DNA of 64,000 nt from Brevundimonas sp. AJA228-03 (GTDB lineage Bacteria > Pseudomonadota > Alphaproteobacteria > Caulobacterales > Caulobacteraceae): the NCBI RefSeq assembly GCF_017795885.1, contig NZ_CP059297.1, positions 558,001 through 622,000 on the forward strand, written 5' to 3'. Both the position numbers and the translations under genes were made by a program. Below are positions 15,945 through 25,071 of this stretch, in pieces (the stretch's first letter is position 1; each line of letters starts with the position of its first letter). Under the pieces are notes generated by a model, which saw nothing but the letters and a program-made list of their open reading frames with translations, searched no databases and was not told the origin of the DNA.

Positions 15945-16874
15945 CTAGGCGCGCGGATGCGCCGCCGCATAGGCCCCCAGCAGGTGAGCGGCGTCGACGG
16001 CGGTGTATTTCTGGGTCGTGGACAGGCTGGCGTGGCCCAGCAGTTCCTGGATCGAGCGAAGGTCGGCCCCGGCCCCCAGCAGATGGGTGGCGAAGCTGTG
16101 GCGCAGGGCGTGCGGGGTCACGGACGCCGGCAAGCCGAGGCGGCCGCGTAGCCTCTGGACCGTCCCCTGGACATGGCGGGCGCTGAGCGGACCGCCGCGA
16201 CGGGCGCGGAACAGGGCGTCCGAAGGCTCCAGCGGGAAGGGCTGGGCGGTCAGGGCCGCATCGACGGCCCACCGCACGGCGGGCAGGACCGGGACCAGCC
16301 GGGTCTTGCCGCCCTTGCCGGTAATGCGAAGCGTTTCGGGCAGGGGCGCATCGGCGCGGGTCAGGCCCAAAGCCTCCGAAATCCGCAGGCCGCACCCGTA
16401 GAGCAGCGACAGGACGGCCGTGTCGCGCAAAGCCTCCCACGGCTCCGCATCGGGATCGAGGCCGGGTTCGGCCAGCATGCCGCGTGCCTGATCGGCACTT
16501 ACCGGACGCGGCAGACTCGCCTTGACCCGTGGACCGCGCACCAGGGCCAGTTGCGGGGCGGGCGTGTCGCAGCGGCGGTCGAGGAAGACGTGAAAGGTGC
16601 GGATCGCTGACAGGGTCTGGCTGAGCGAGCGGGCGTTCAAGGGGTGATCGCCGGAGCGACGCTCGGCCAGATGGGCGCGAAGCTCGGCGGCCATGACGGT
16701 GCCCAGGTCCGGCAGGCTCTGGGGTTCGCCGCGATGGCGTTCGAGGAAGGCCAGATACTGGCGGCCGATGTGGCCATAGGCCTCCAGGGTGCGGGGCGAG
16801 AGCCGCCGCTCGTGCGCCAGATGCTCCAGCCAGGCGGCGAGCGCTTCGGAGGCGGTCAGTTCAGGATCGGCCAT
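15945..16874 (-). CDS. xerC: Tyrosine recombinase XerC
   Basis: A 309-residue site-specific recombinase that, with XerD, resolves chromosome dimers at dif. The N-terminal SAM-like domain (SEALAAWLEHLAHERRLSPRTLEAYG) binds DNA. The catalytic domain has all active-site residues: Arg in CGLRISEA, Lys in GKGGKTR, HxxR in HALRHSF, His in LLGHASL and the nucleophile in KYTAVD. The length is typical of XerC. Its ATG lies 19 bases inside the upstream DUF484 gene, so translation is coupled; DUF484-xerC pairing is conserved in proteobacteria. An earlier ATG at 16925 is rejected because it would lengthen the overlap and add an Arg-rich leader. Confidence 0.94.
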   Translation of the reverse strand: MADPELTASEALAAWLEHLAHERRLSPRTLEAYGHIGRQYLAFLERHRGEPQSLPDLGTVMAAELRAHLAERRSGDHPLNARSLSQTLSAIRTFHVFLDRRCDTPAPQLALVRGPRVKASLPRPVSADQARGMLAEPGLDPDAEPWEALRDTAVLSLLYGCGLRISEALGLTRADAPLPETLRITGKGGKTRLVPVLPAVRWAVDAALTAQPFPLEPSDALFRARRGGPLSARHVQGTVQRLRGRLGLPASVTPHALRHSFATHLLGAGADLRSIQELLGHASLSTTQKYTAVDAAHLLGAYAAAHPRA

Positions 16875-17569
16875 CGCTCGGCCGTGCGTTCGACGACCCG
16901 GGCGATGAAGGCGACCAGTTCGCAACCCATGCCGGGGGTGAAGCCCTCGTCCTCGGGCGATCCGAAGGCACAGATCGCGTGGCGGGCCTGATCGTTGCGC
17001 TCGCCGCCCAGATGCGGGGCCATGCGGATCAGGGCGACCGAGCGAATGTCGGCGGTCGACGGTCCGAACAGGTCCAGCCCCTCGAACATCGGCCCCAGCC
17101 AGGTCAGGCCGTGATCGCCCAGCAGACTGTCGACACCGCCGACCTCCAGCAGCTTCCAGCCAAACGGGGCGCTGCCGGGCTTCTCGACCGCGATGGCGGC
17201 CCCCGACAGGCCGAACCGGCCCTGGGCGGCCGCATCCAGGCGGCGGGCAAGGTCGGAATGGTTGCGGGATTCCAGCAGGTCGAGAGCCGCGACATGGGTC
17301 TGGGTCTGGGCGGCGAAATTGGCCCGGGCGATGGATTCGATGCGTTTCCTGGCATCCGCCTCCCGCTCGGCGGCCGCTTCCAGCCTGGTCAGGGCCGCGC
17401 GGCCGAATTCCACGACGTTGCGGCCATGGGGCTTCAGCCCGATCTCTTCCAGCAGGGAGCGGTCGTCGGCCAGGGTCTGGGGGTTGGCCTGCAGCCAGGC
17501 GCGGACCTCCGGCCAGTGAAGGCCCTCAGGCTGTGCGAACAGGTCGGCGGTCTTGTCCTCGGACGTCAC
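16856..17569 (-). CDS. DUF484 family protein
   Basis: A 237-residue protein with the DUF484 layout. The N-terminal helices are VRAWLQANPQTLADDRSLLEEIGLKP, a central coiled-coil-like segment is ALTRLEAAAEREADARKRIESIARAN, and the C-terminal part (LVAFIARVVERTAERWPIL) is GAF-like. Function is not established; it is usually found beside xerC. Start: a GTG at 17569 with AGGAG seven bases upstream, better than an ATG at 17650 inside the 3' end of fsa. It lies 31 bases after fsa in the same orientation and overlaps xerC. Confidence 0.85.
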   Translation of the reverse strand: MTSEDKTADLFAQPEGLHWPEVRAWLQANPQTLADDRSLLEEIGLKPHGRNVVEFGRAALTRLEAAAEREADARKRIESIARANFAAQTQTHVAALDLLESRNHSDLARRLDAAAQGRFGLSGAAIAVEKPGSAPFGWKLLEVGGVDSLLGDHGLTWLGPMFEGLDLFGPSTADIRSVALIRMAPHLGGERNDQARHAICAFGSPEDEGFTPGMGCELVAFIARVVERTAERWPILN

Positions 17570-17600
17570 TCGGCACTCCTGTCCGGGGCGCCGGACGCGT

Positions 17601-18254
17601 TCACAGGATCGACTGTCCCGTCTTGCCCCAGTCGGCGAGGAAGGCATCAAGCCCCTTGTCGGTTAACGGGTGCTTGACCAGGGCCTTGAAAGTGTCTGCC
17701 GGCAGGGTCGCGGCATCGGCCCCGGCGATGGCGGCGGCCGAAACGTGACCCGGATGACGCAGGGAGGCGGCGAGAATTTCCGTCTCGAAGCCGTGAGTGT
17801 CGTAAAGGACGCGGATGTCTTCCAGCAGTTCGATTCCATTCGACCCGTGGTCGTCCAGCCGACCGACGAAGGGCGAGACGAAGGTCGCGCCGGCCTTGGC
17901 CGCCAGCAGGGCCTGGGCGACCGAGAAGCACAGGGTGACATTGGTCCGGATGCCCTTGTCGGCGAAGTTGCGCGCGGCGCGCAGGCCGTCCCACGTCAGG
18001 GGCAGCTTGACCACGACGTTGGGCGCGATGGCGGCCAGCCGGTCGCCTTCCTTGACCATGGTCTCGAAATCGGTGGCGACCGCCTCGGCGCTGATCGGCC
18101 CCTCGACGAGGGCGCAGATCTCGGCGATGACCTCGGCGATGTTGCGACCGGATCTGGCGATCAGCGAGGGATTGGTGGTGACCCCGTCCACCATGCCGGT
18201 GGGCAGCAGGTCCTTGATGACGGCGACGTCGGCGGTGTCGAGAAAGAGTTTCAT
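17601..18254 (-). CDS. fsa: Transaldolase / fructose-6-phosphate aldolase family (TalC-like)
   Basis: A 217-residue small transaldolase of the MipB/TalC type. It starts [16 protein letters not shown] and has [11 protein letters not shown], the Schiff-base lysine in [13 protein letters not shown], the [19 protein letters not shown] segment and [11 protein letters not shown]. This enzyme interconverts sugar phosphates of the pentose phosphate pathway by transfer of a dihydroxyacetone unit, or cleaves fructose 6-phosphate; the sequence alone does not separate the two. It is first of a probable fsa-DUF484-xerC operon and is divergent from priA, with only 30 bases between start codons. Confidence 0.92.
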   Translation of the reverse strand: MKLFLDTADVAVIKDLLPTGMVDGVTTNPSLIARSGRNIAEVIAEICALVEGPISAEAVATDFETMVKEGDRLAAIAPNVVVKLPLTWDGLRAARNFADKGIRTNVTLCFSVAQALLAAKAGATFVSPFVGRLDDHGSNGIELLEDIRVLYDTHGFETEILAASLRHPGHVSAAAIAGADAATLPADTFKALVKHPLTDKGLDAFLADWGKTGQSIL

Positions 18255-18284
18255 GCGGCGGGTTCTAGCCGACAGGACCGGCCT

Positions 18285-20447
18285 GTGAAAGTCGCCTCCG
18301 TCCTCATTCCCCTGCCGGTGCACGAGGCCTTCGACTATGAGGTGCCCGGGGCGATGACGCTGTCGCGGGGCGACCAGGTCGCGGTGCCTCTGGGGCCGCG
18401 CCTGATGCGGGGCATCGTGACCGAGGTGCGCGAGACGACCGGGTCGAACCGACGGCTGAAGGCGGTGGAGACCCGGCTGGACGATCCACCCCTGCCGGCC
18501 GGCACGCTGGATTTCGTCGAATGGGCCGCGCGCTGGACGCTGAGCCCGCCGGGCGAGATGGCGGCGACGGCGCTGAAGGGGCTGCGCGCGCCGCGTCCCC
18601 GGCCCGAGCGGCGCGTGCGGCGTGTGGGGGACCGACGGCCCGCCCGACCGACGGCCGGGCGGACGGCGGTGCTGGAGGCCTTGGGCGAGGCTGCGATGCC
18701 GGGCCCGGATCTGGCGCGGCTGGCAGGGGTGTCGTCGGCCGTGGTCAAGGGGCTGATCGACGAGGGCGTCGTGGAGGTCGTCGAGATCGAAGCCGACGCC
18801 ACCTTCGACGCGCCCGACCCCGCCCATGCCCCGGCGACGCTGAACGCGGATCAGGCGGCGGCGGCCGACGCGATCGCGGCCGCGACCCGGGCGGGCGGAT
18901 TCCGGCCCTTCCTGCTGGACGGGGTTACGGGCTCGGGCAAGACCGAGGCCTATCTGGAGGCCGTGGCCCGGACCCTGGCGGCAGACCCGGCGGCCCAGGT
19001 GTTGATTCTGCTGCCCGAGATCGCCCTGACCCAGGACCTGATCGCCCGGATCACGGCCCGGTTCGGCGCGGCCCCGGCCGAATGGCATTCGGGCGTCGCC
19101 CCGCCGCGTCGCCGACGGGTGTGGGAGGCGGTGGTGTCGGGCCGATGCAGCATCGTCGTCGGGGCCCGGTCGGCGCTGTTCCTGCCCTTCCCCAACCTCA
19201 GCCTGGTCGTCGTCGACGAGGAGCACGACGGGTCCTTCAAGCAGGAGGACGGTCTGGTCTATCACGGGCGCGACCTGGCGGTGGCGCGGGCCCGGATCGA
19301 GGGGGCGGTGGTGGTTCTGGCTTCGGCCACGCCGTCGCTGGAGACCCTGTGGAATGCGCAGGCTGGCCGTTATGGCTGGCTGAAGCTGTCCAGCCGGCAC
19401 GGGGCGGCAGTGCTGCCGGACATCCAGCTGCTGGACCTGCGCCAGTGTCCGCCCGACCCCCGGACCTGGCTGTCCCAGCCTCTTCGCGAGGCGATCGCCC
19501 GGACCCTGATGGCGGGGGAGCAGACCCTGCTGTTCCTTAACCGGCGGGGCTATGCGCCGGTCGTCCTGTGCCGGGCGTGCGGGCACCGGATGACCTCGCC
19601 CGATACCGACAGCTGGCTGGTCGAGCATCGCTATACCGGGCGGCTGGTCTGCCACCTGACCGGCTTCACCATGGCCCGACCCCGGTTCTGTCCGTCGTGC
19701 GGGGCCGAGGACACCCTGGTGTCCGTCGGACCGGGCGTCGAACGGGTCGAGGAAGAGGTCCGCCAGCTGTTCCCCGAGGCGCGGACGGCCGTGTTCAGCT
19801 CCGACACCGTGCCGGACGCCAGGTCCGCCCGCGCCCTGATCCAGCGGATGACGGACGGCGAGATCGACATCCTGGTGGCGACCCAGGCGGCGGCGAAGGG
19901 GCATAATTTCCCGAGGCTGACCCTCGTGGGGGTCGTGGATGCGGATCTGGGCCTGCGCGGCGGGGATCTGAGGGCGGCGGAGCGGACCTATCAACTGTTG
20001 ACCCAGGCCACTGGCCGGGCCGGACGGGCGGACAGGCCCGGCCGGGCGGTCCTGCAGACCTGGACGCCGGAGCATCCGGTCCTGATGGCCCTGGCGGCGG
20101 GCGACCGGGACGCCTTCGTCGAGGCGGAAATGGCCGAGCGGGAGGCCGCGGCCTTGCCGCCGCACGGGCGTCTGGCGGCGCTGATCCTGTCCGGGGTCGA
20201 TGCGATGGCGGTCGATAAGGTCGCTACCGATCTGGCCGCCGCCATCCCCAATGCCGAGCGGCTGGAAGTCTATGGCCCGGCCGATGCGCCGCTGGGCCTG
20301 ATCCGCGGGCGGCGGAGAAAGCGACTGCTGGTCCGGGCAGACCGGGACGTCGACCTGCAGGGCTTCCTGCGCGCCTGGCTGGCGCGGGTGAAGGTACCGG
20401 GGTCGGTCCGGGTCACGGTCGATGTGGACCCCTACAGCTTCCTCTAG
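18285..20447 (+). CDS. priA: Primosomal protein N' (replication restart helicase PriA)
   Basis: A 720-residue superfamily 2 helicase that reloads the replisome at stalled forks. The N-terminal 3' DNA-binding domain (1-100) is followed by a winged helix, Walker [16 protein letters not shown] box ([10 protein letters not shown]), SATPSLE and [13 protein letters not shown] of helicase domain 2, with [13 protein letters not shown] as motif VI. The zinc-binding insertion has CRACGH, then [14 protein letters not shown], then VCHLTG, then FCPSCG. Three of the usual eight Cys are missing (second CxxC and the second Cys of the third pair). The GTG start at 18285 gives [12 protein letters not shown], the normal PriA N-terminus. 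Confidence 0.96.
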   Translation: MKVASVLIPLPVHEAFDYEVPGAMTLSRGDQVAVPLGPRLMRGIVTEVRETTGSNRRLKAVETRLDDPPLPAGTLDFVEWAARWTLSPPGEMAATALKGLRAPRPRPERRVRRVGDRRPARPTAGRTAVLEALGEAAMPGPDLARLAGVSSAVVKGLIDEGVVEVVEIEADATFDAPDPAHAPATLNADQAAAADAIAAATRAGGFRPFLLDGVTGSGKTEAYLEAVARTLAADPAAQVLILLPEIALTQDLIARITARFGAAPAEWHSGVAPPRRRRVWEAVVSGRCSIVVGARSALFLPFPNLSLVVVDEEHDGSFKQEDGLVYHGRDLAVARARIEGAVVVLASATPSLETLWNAQAGRYGWLKLSSRHGAAVLPDIQLLDLRQCPPDPRTWLSQPLREAIARTLMAGEQTLLFLNRRGYAPVVLCRACGHRMTSPDTDSWLVEHRYTGRLVCHLTGFTMARPRFCPSCGAEDTLVSVGPGVERVEEEVRQLFPEARTAVFSSDTVPDARSARALIQRMTDGEIDILVATQAAAKGHNFPRLTLVGVVDADLGLRGGDLRAAERTYQLLTQATGRAGRADRPGRAVLQTWTPEHPVLMALAAGDRDAFVEAEMAEREAAALPPHGRLAALILSGVDAMAVDKVATDLAAAIPNAERLEVYGPADAPLGLIRGRRRKRLLVRADRDVDLQGFLRAWLARVKVPGSVRVTVDVDPYSFL

Positions 20448-20636
20448 CGGACCTTCAGCGCCCGTCCTGTCCCGCCGCAAACCCGGCAACGCGCGTCGGC
20501 CGGATTCGATCACCTGCGCGTCGAGCGGCGGCCACGCGAAGCTTTGTGACTCTTTGTCCATGTTTGACCGGCCGCGATTGCCAGAGCGCGCGCCGTCGTT
20601 AAGGTCTCTGCCGCCCATCAAAAAAGGACTGTTTCC

Positions 20637-23489
20637 ATGCGTCTACGCCTCGTCTCGCTGGCTGCCATCATGGCTGTGATCGCCCCGGCCGTGCCCGCGG
20701 TCGCTGCCGGATCGGAAGGTCCCGCAACGGCTTCAGCAGCCGCGCTGCCGGTCCAGGCTGCGCCCCTGCAGGCCGCGCCGGTGGCCGAACTGGTGTCAGA
20801 GGTCGATATTCCATGGACGCGGTTCACGCTCGACAACGGCCTGACGGTCATCGTGCATGAAGATCACAAGGCCCCGGTGGTGGCGGTGTCGGTCTGGTAC
20901 AATGTGGGTTCCAAGGACGAGCCGGCCGGCTCGACCGGCTTCGCCCACCTGTTCGAGCACCTGATGTTCGGCGGATCGGAAAACGCGCCGGGCTCCTACC
21001 TCGGCCGGATGCGCAATCTTGGCCCGTCGAACCTCAACGGCACGACCTGGTTCGACCGCACCAACTATTTCCAGACCGTGCCGACGCCGGCGCTTGAACA
21101 GGCCCTGTTCCTTGAGAGCGACCGCATGGGCTATCTGCTCGGCGAGGTCGGTCAGGAGGTGCTCGATCTCCAGCGCGGCGTGGTGCAGAACGAGAAGCGC
21201 CAGGGCGACAACCAGCCCTATGGCCTGTTTGAATACGCCCAGCTGGAAGCCCTCTTCCCCGAAGGCCATCCCTACCGCCACTCGACCATCGGCTCGATGG
21301 CCGACCTGGACGCGGCCAGCCTGGAGACGGTGCGCAACTGGTTCCGCGAGAACTATGGCCCCAACAACGCCATCGTCGTCCTGTCCGGCGACATCACCGA
21401 AGCGACCGCCCGTCCCCTGATGGAAAAGTATTTCGGTGCCATCCCGCGTGGCCCGGTGAACACCCCGGCCGAGGCCGATGTGCCGACCCTGGCCGCGCCG
21501 ATCGTCGAGGTCATGCATGACCGGGTCGCCAACACCCGCCTGACGCGCAGCTGGGCCGTGCCCGGCCTGCTGAGCGACGATGCCGTGCCGCTGGCGGTCG
21601 GTGCCCAGGTGCTGGGCGGCCTCGCGTCCTCGCGCCTTGACAACCTGCTGGTCCGCGAGGAGCAGACGGCCGTATCGGTGTCCTCATCCCTGTCGGATTT
21701 CCACCGCATCGGCATCTTCGACATCTCGGTCGATGTGAAGCCGGGCCAGGACGCCGCCGAGGTGAGCCGTCGCCTGGACGCCGTCATCGCCGACTTCATC
21801 GCGCAGGGACCGACCGCTGAAGAAGTCGCGCGCGTCGCCACCCGCTATGTCTCCCAGCGGATCCAGAGCCTGGAGCAGGTCAACGGGAAGGCCAATGTGC
21901 TCGCCGAGGGTCAGCTGTATGCGGGCGATCCGGACGACTACAAGAAGGAGCTGGCCGAATACGCCTCCGTCACTCCGGCCCAGGTCACCGCGGCCATGCA
22001 GCGCTGGCTGACCCGTCCGGTGTTCGACATGACCATCGCTCCCGGCGAGCGCGAGGCATACGTCGAGGCCGCCGCCACGCCGTCTGGCGCGACCCCGGTC
22101 CCGGCCGCCGAAATCCAGCGCGTGGCCCGCGATCCGATGCCGGCCATCGGCCAGGTACCGGACCTGGAGTTCCCGGCCGTCGAGCGCGCGACGTTGTCGA
22201 ATGGCGTCAATGTCGTCTACGCCCGGGTCGACACCGTTCCCGTGACCCGCGTCGCCGTGGAGTTCGACGCCGGCTATGCTGCCGACCCCGCCGATCGCCT
22301 GGGTGCCCAGGCGATGATGCTGGACCTGCTGGACGAGGGCACAACGACCCGCAACGCCAACCAGCTGGCCGAGGAAGAGGAACGTCTGGGTGCCTCGATC
22401 AATGTCGCGGCCTCGATGGACCGGACGAGCGCCGACCTGTCGGTCGTGACGGCCAACCTGACACCGTCGCTGACTCTCCTGGCCGACGTGGTCCGGAATC
22501 CGGCCTTCGCGGCGTCGGAGATCGAGCGCATCCGCGCGTCGCGTCTGTCGGGCCTGGCCAGCGAAAAGACCAATCCGAACGCCATCGCCTCCCGCGCCCT
22601 GCCGCCGCTGATCTACGGGGAGACCAGCCCCTATGGCCGATCTTTCACCGGTACGGGTGACGAGGCGACGATCACTGCCCTGACCCGCGCCGACCTGGTG
22701 GCGACGCACTCTGCCTGGGTCAGGCCGGACAATGCGACCCTCTTTGTCGTGTCGGACCTGCCGCTGTCGCAGGTGACGCCGCAGCTGGAGGCCGCCTTCG
22801 GCGACTGGCGCGCGCCCTCGACTCCCAGGGGGACCAAGACCTTCGCCGACGCCGCCATTCCGACGCCAGCGAACCGCATCGTCCTGATCGACCGGCCGCA
22901 GTCGCCGCAGTCGCTGATCTATGGCGGGGCGGTCCTGCCCCTGTCCGGTACGGATGACCTGCTGGCCCTGAACGCGGCGAACGTGACCCTGGGGTCGGAC
23001 TTCCTGTCACGGATCAACGCCGACCTGCGCGAGACCAAGGGCTGGTCCTATGGCGTGCGCGGAAGTGTCAATGCGCTGGAACACCGCCTGCCCTACATCG
23101 TCAACGCCCCGGTTCAGGCCAACCGGACCGGGGAGTCGATCACGGCCCTGATCGCCCAGTTCGACCGGTTTCTGGAGACCGACGGCGTCCAGCCGAACGA
23201 GCTTGAGCGGACCATCAACGGCAACACCCGATCGCTGGCCGGCGGATTCGAGACCTCGGCCCAGATTCTGGGCGCCCTGCGCTCCAACGCCCTGTTCGGC
23301 CGTCCGGACGACTATCAGGCGACGCTGGCCAGCCGCACCCGCGCGCTGACGGCGGCCCGGATGGACGAAGCCGCTCGCGCGGTCATCCAGCCCGACCACT
23401 TCGTCTGGGTCGTGGTGGGCGACGCTGCGGTGGTGCGGCCGCAGCTGGACGGCCTCGGCCTGCCGGTCGAGGTGCGATCAATCGAATAG
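20637..23489 (+). CDS. M16 family zinc peptidase, periplasmic, two-domain
   Basis: A 950-residue insulinase-family metallopeptidase with a signal peptide (about 1-24, ending VAAGS). The first M16 domain carries the inverted zinc motif HLFEH (H104, E107, H108) with the distal Glu about 70 residues later in [16 protein letters not shown]. The second domain (from about 515, [22 protein letters not shown]) has no HxxEH and acts structurally in this family. It probably degrades peptides in the periplasm. It is a single gene, with 189 bases upstream of no obvious feature and the IS481-like element starting 42 bases after its stop. Confidence 0.93.
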   Translation: MRLRLVSLAAIMAVIAPAVPAVAAGSEGPATASAAALPVQAAPLQAAPVAELVSEVDIPWTRFTLDNGLTVIVHEDHKAPVVAVSVWYNVGSKDEPAGSTGFAHLFEHLMFGGSENAPGSYLGRMRNLGPSNLNGTTWFDRTNYFQTVPTPALEQALFLESDRMGYLLGEVGQEVLDLQRGVVQNEKRQGDNQPYGLFEYAQLEALFPEGHPYRHSTIGSMADLDAASLETVRNWFRENYGPNNAIVVLSGDITEATARPLMEKYFGAIPRGPVNTPAEADVPTLAAPIVEVMHDRVANTRLTRSWAVPGLLSDDAVPLAVGAQVLGGLASSRLDNLLVREEQTAVSVSSSLSDFHRIGIFDISVDVKPGQDAAEVSRRLDAVIADFIAQGPTAEEVARVATRYVSQRIQSLEQVNGKANVLAEGQLYAGDPDDYKKELAEYASVTPAQVTAAMQRWLTRPVFDMTIAPGEREAYVEAAATPSGATPVPAAEIQRVARDPMPAIGQVPDLEFPAVERATLSNGVNVVYARVDTVPVTRVAVEFDAGYAADPADRLGAQAMMLDLLDEGTTTRNANQLAEEEERLGASINVAASMDRTSADLSVVTANLTPSLTLLADVVRNPAFAASEIERIRASRLSGLASEKTNPNAIASRALPPLIYGETSPYGRSFTGTGDEATITALTRADLVATHSAWVRPDNATLFVVSDLPLSQVTPQLEAAFGDWRAPSTPRGTKTFADAAIPTPANRIVLIDRPQSPQSLIYGGAVLPLSGTDDLLALNAANVTLGSDFLSRINADLRETKGWSYGVRGSVNALEHRLPYIVNAPVQANRTGESITALIAQFDRFLETDGVQPNELERTINGNTRSLAGGFETSAQILGALRSNALFGRPDDYQATLASRTRALTAARMDEAARAVIQPDHFVWVVVGDAAVVRPQLDGLGLPVEVRSIE

Positions 23490-23525
23490 GCGCTTCGCCC
23501 GGGGCCCGGGCCTCCTGTCGGAACA

Positions 23526-23531
23526 CCTAGT
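23526..23531. repeat. Left target-site duplication of the IS481-family element
   Basis: CCTAGT here equals CCTAGT at 24564-24569. Both fit NCTAGN, the target reported for IS481. Confidence 0.8.
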
Positions 23532-24480
23532 TGTGGAGCCTCAACAGGTTGTCCCCAGTGAGGGCGAGTCTGCTGATGGGTGTTTGTCGTTTGATGCCGC
23601 CGTGTGGTCGATGCCAGTTGTATCGGTGTAGCCAGAACGGAAGCTCGGCGGCGCGTCGATCCGAGCTCTGGTATTTCTGTGCGTAAGCCCATTCGCGCAG
23701 GGCGGTCTGGATGAAGCGCTCGGCCTTGCCGTTGGTCTTTGGCGTGTAGGGTTTTGTGCGGATGTGCCTGAGGCCCAGCGCCTTGCAGGCGTCGCGGAAG
23801 GCGAAGGCTTTGTAGCATGAGCCGTTGTCGGTCATGACCCGGGTCACGGTGACGCCGAGTCCGGCGTAGTACTCGATAGCCGCCTTCAGGAAGGGGACGG
23901 CGCTCGAGGCCTTCTCGTCGGGCCGTATCTGGCTGAAGGCGATGCGTGAGGCGTCGTCGATGCAGACGTGGACGAACTCCCAGCCGACGCCGCGCCCGTT
24001 GGACTGTCTGGTTCGATCGCCGGTGACGCGGTGGCCGGGCTGGTCGAAGCGGCCCAGTTTCTTGATGTCGATGTGGATCATGTCGCCGGGAAGGTCGCGC
24101 TCGTAGCGGCGAACCGGCTCAGGCGGTTCCAGGTCGCGGATGCGGCTGAGGCGGACGCGGCGCAGGATCCGGCTGACCGTGGTAACGACACCTTGGCGTC
24201 GCGGGCGATCTGCTGGCCCGTGAAGCGCTGCTTACGCAGGGCGATAATCTGCTCCTGGACCCTGTCGGGTCGGGGCCCGCAGCCGGTGCGGACGCGACGA
24301 ACGATCCCTCAGACCCGCCGTGCCCTCGGTTCTGAACCGGTTTACCCACTTGCCGACGGTCTTGGGATCGACGCCGAAGGCCGCCGCCACGACCTTGCGC
24401 GGCTGGCCCTGATCCACCACCCGCCGCACCAGATCGGCTCGACTATGCGCCGTCAGCCGGGCATTCTCATGCACGTTCAT
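23527..24480 (-). pseudogene. IS481-family transposase, frame-disrupted
   Basis: The N-terminal part (MNVHENARLTAHSR, helix-turn-helix VVAAAFGVDPKTVGKWVNRFR) and the C-terminal catalytic part are in the same frame. A stretch of about 80 bases between them is shifted. Breaks lie near 24260-24268 and 24181-24187, and a TAA at 24232 ends the first part. In the shifted frame the missing residues are recognisable (QEQIIALRKQRFTGQQIARDAKVS), so two compensating indels explain it. The DDE catalytic residues remain: IHIDIKKL, VMTDNGS and KTNGKAERF. Ribosome site CGGAGG precedes the ATG. It is probably inactive unless frameshifting rescues it. Confidence 0.88.
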
Positions 24481-24563
24481 TCGGTCCTCCGAGGAAGTCT
24501 CTGAAGTCTGCAACTCCAGCTTCCCCGGCCTGGACCGGATGGACAACCTATTGAGAGCTCACA
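23532..24563 (-). mobile_element. IS481-family insertion sequence, 1032 bp
   Basis: The element is bounded by imperfect terminal inverted repeats that both begin TGTG and share CTCAA, then AGGTTGTCC (18 of 23 positions match), and by a 6-bp duplication CCTAGT. It holds one transposase gene on the minus strand that is frame-disrupted. The transposase stop TAG is completed by the target CTAG, a feature of IS481-type elements. The element lies between the M16 peptidase gene and the zincin gene and touches neither coding sequence. The outer duplication is perfect, which points to fairly recent arrival. Confidence 0.9.
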
Positions 24564-24569
24564 CCTAGT
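24564..24569. repeat. Right target-site duplication of the IS481-family element
   Basis: CCTAGT, identical to 23526-23531. On the minus strand this copy supplies the TAG stop codon of the zincin metallopeptidase gene. Confidence 0.8.
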
Positions 24570-24987
24570 CCTCGTCTTCGATGGCGTGGATGTCGTCGTC
24601 GGACAGTCCGAAATGGTGACCGATCTCGTGGATCAGGACGTGGGCGATCAGGTCCGACAGGCCGATGTCGCCCCGTTCGCACCACTCATCCAGAATGGGG
24701 CGACGGTACAGAAACACCCGCGACGGCTCCACCGCCGGTCCCAGCCCCTCGCGCCGGCCGATATCGACGCCGTGGTACAGGCCGGTCAGCTCGAAGGGAT
24801 CCTCGAGCCCGACAGAGGCCAGCGTCTCTTCGTCTGCGAAATCGTCGATCCGCAGCACCACCTCGCCCGCCGCCGATCGAAACGGCTCGGGCAGGGCGTC
24901 GAAGGCGGCTCGCGCCACAGCGGCGAAATCGTCCAGCGACGGGGCCAGGCGGTCGGTCCATTCGGCTGAAGCAGTGGTCTGTGGCAT
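24565..24987 (-). CDS. Zincin-like metallopeptidase family protein (DUF1025 type)
   Basis: A 140-residue member of the small bacterial 'metallopeptidase family' (DUF1025). The zinc motif HEIGHHFGLSDDD lies near the C-terminus; the two His and the Glu would bind zinc and activate water. Upstream segments ALPEPFRSAAGEVVLRIDDFADEE and ELTGLYHGVDI, and FLYRRPILDEW, are typical of the family. Activity has not been shown for most members. The stop TAG lies within the IS481 target duplication, so the insertion preserved the full-length protein. It is divergent from divL (84 bases). Confidence 0.9.
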   Translation of the reverse strand: MPQTTASAEWTDRLAPSLDDFAAVARAAFDALPEPFRSAAGEVVLRIDDFADEETLASVGLEDPFELTGLYHGVDIGRREGLGPAVEPSRVFLYRRPILDEWCERGDIGLSDLIAHVLIHEIGHHFGLSDDDIHAIEDED

Positions 24988-25071
24988 GCTGCGGATATCG
25001 GTCCGGCAGGGCTTCCGCGCAATCGCGGAAATCAGGCTATGCTCACGAATCGAATCGGCGGGTGAACGGGA

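Noticed and set aside
17601..20621. A 1006-codon open frame on the minus strand across fsa and the whole of priA
   Set aside because: Only its last 217 codons are fsa. The rest is the antisense of priA, rich in Arg, Gly and Pro, as expected for a shadow frame in GC-rich DNA.
23490..24600. Composite transposon formed by the two insertion sequences
   Set aside because: The two elements belong to different families (IS481 and IS630), lie 30 kb apart and have separate target duplications.
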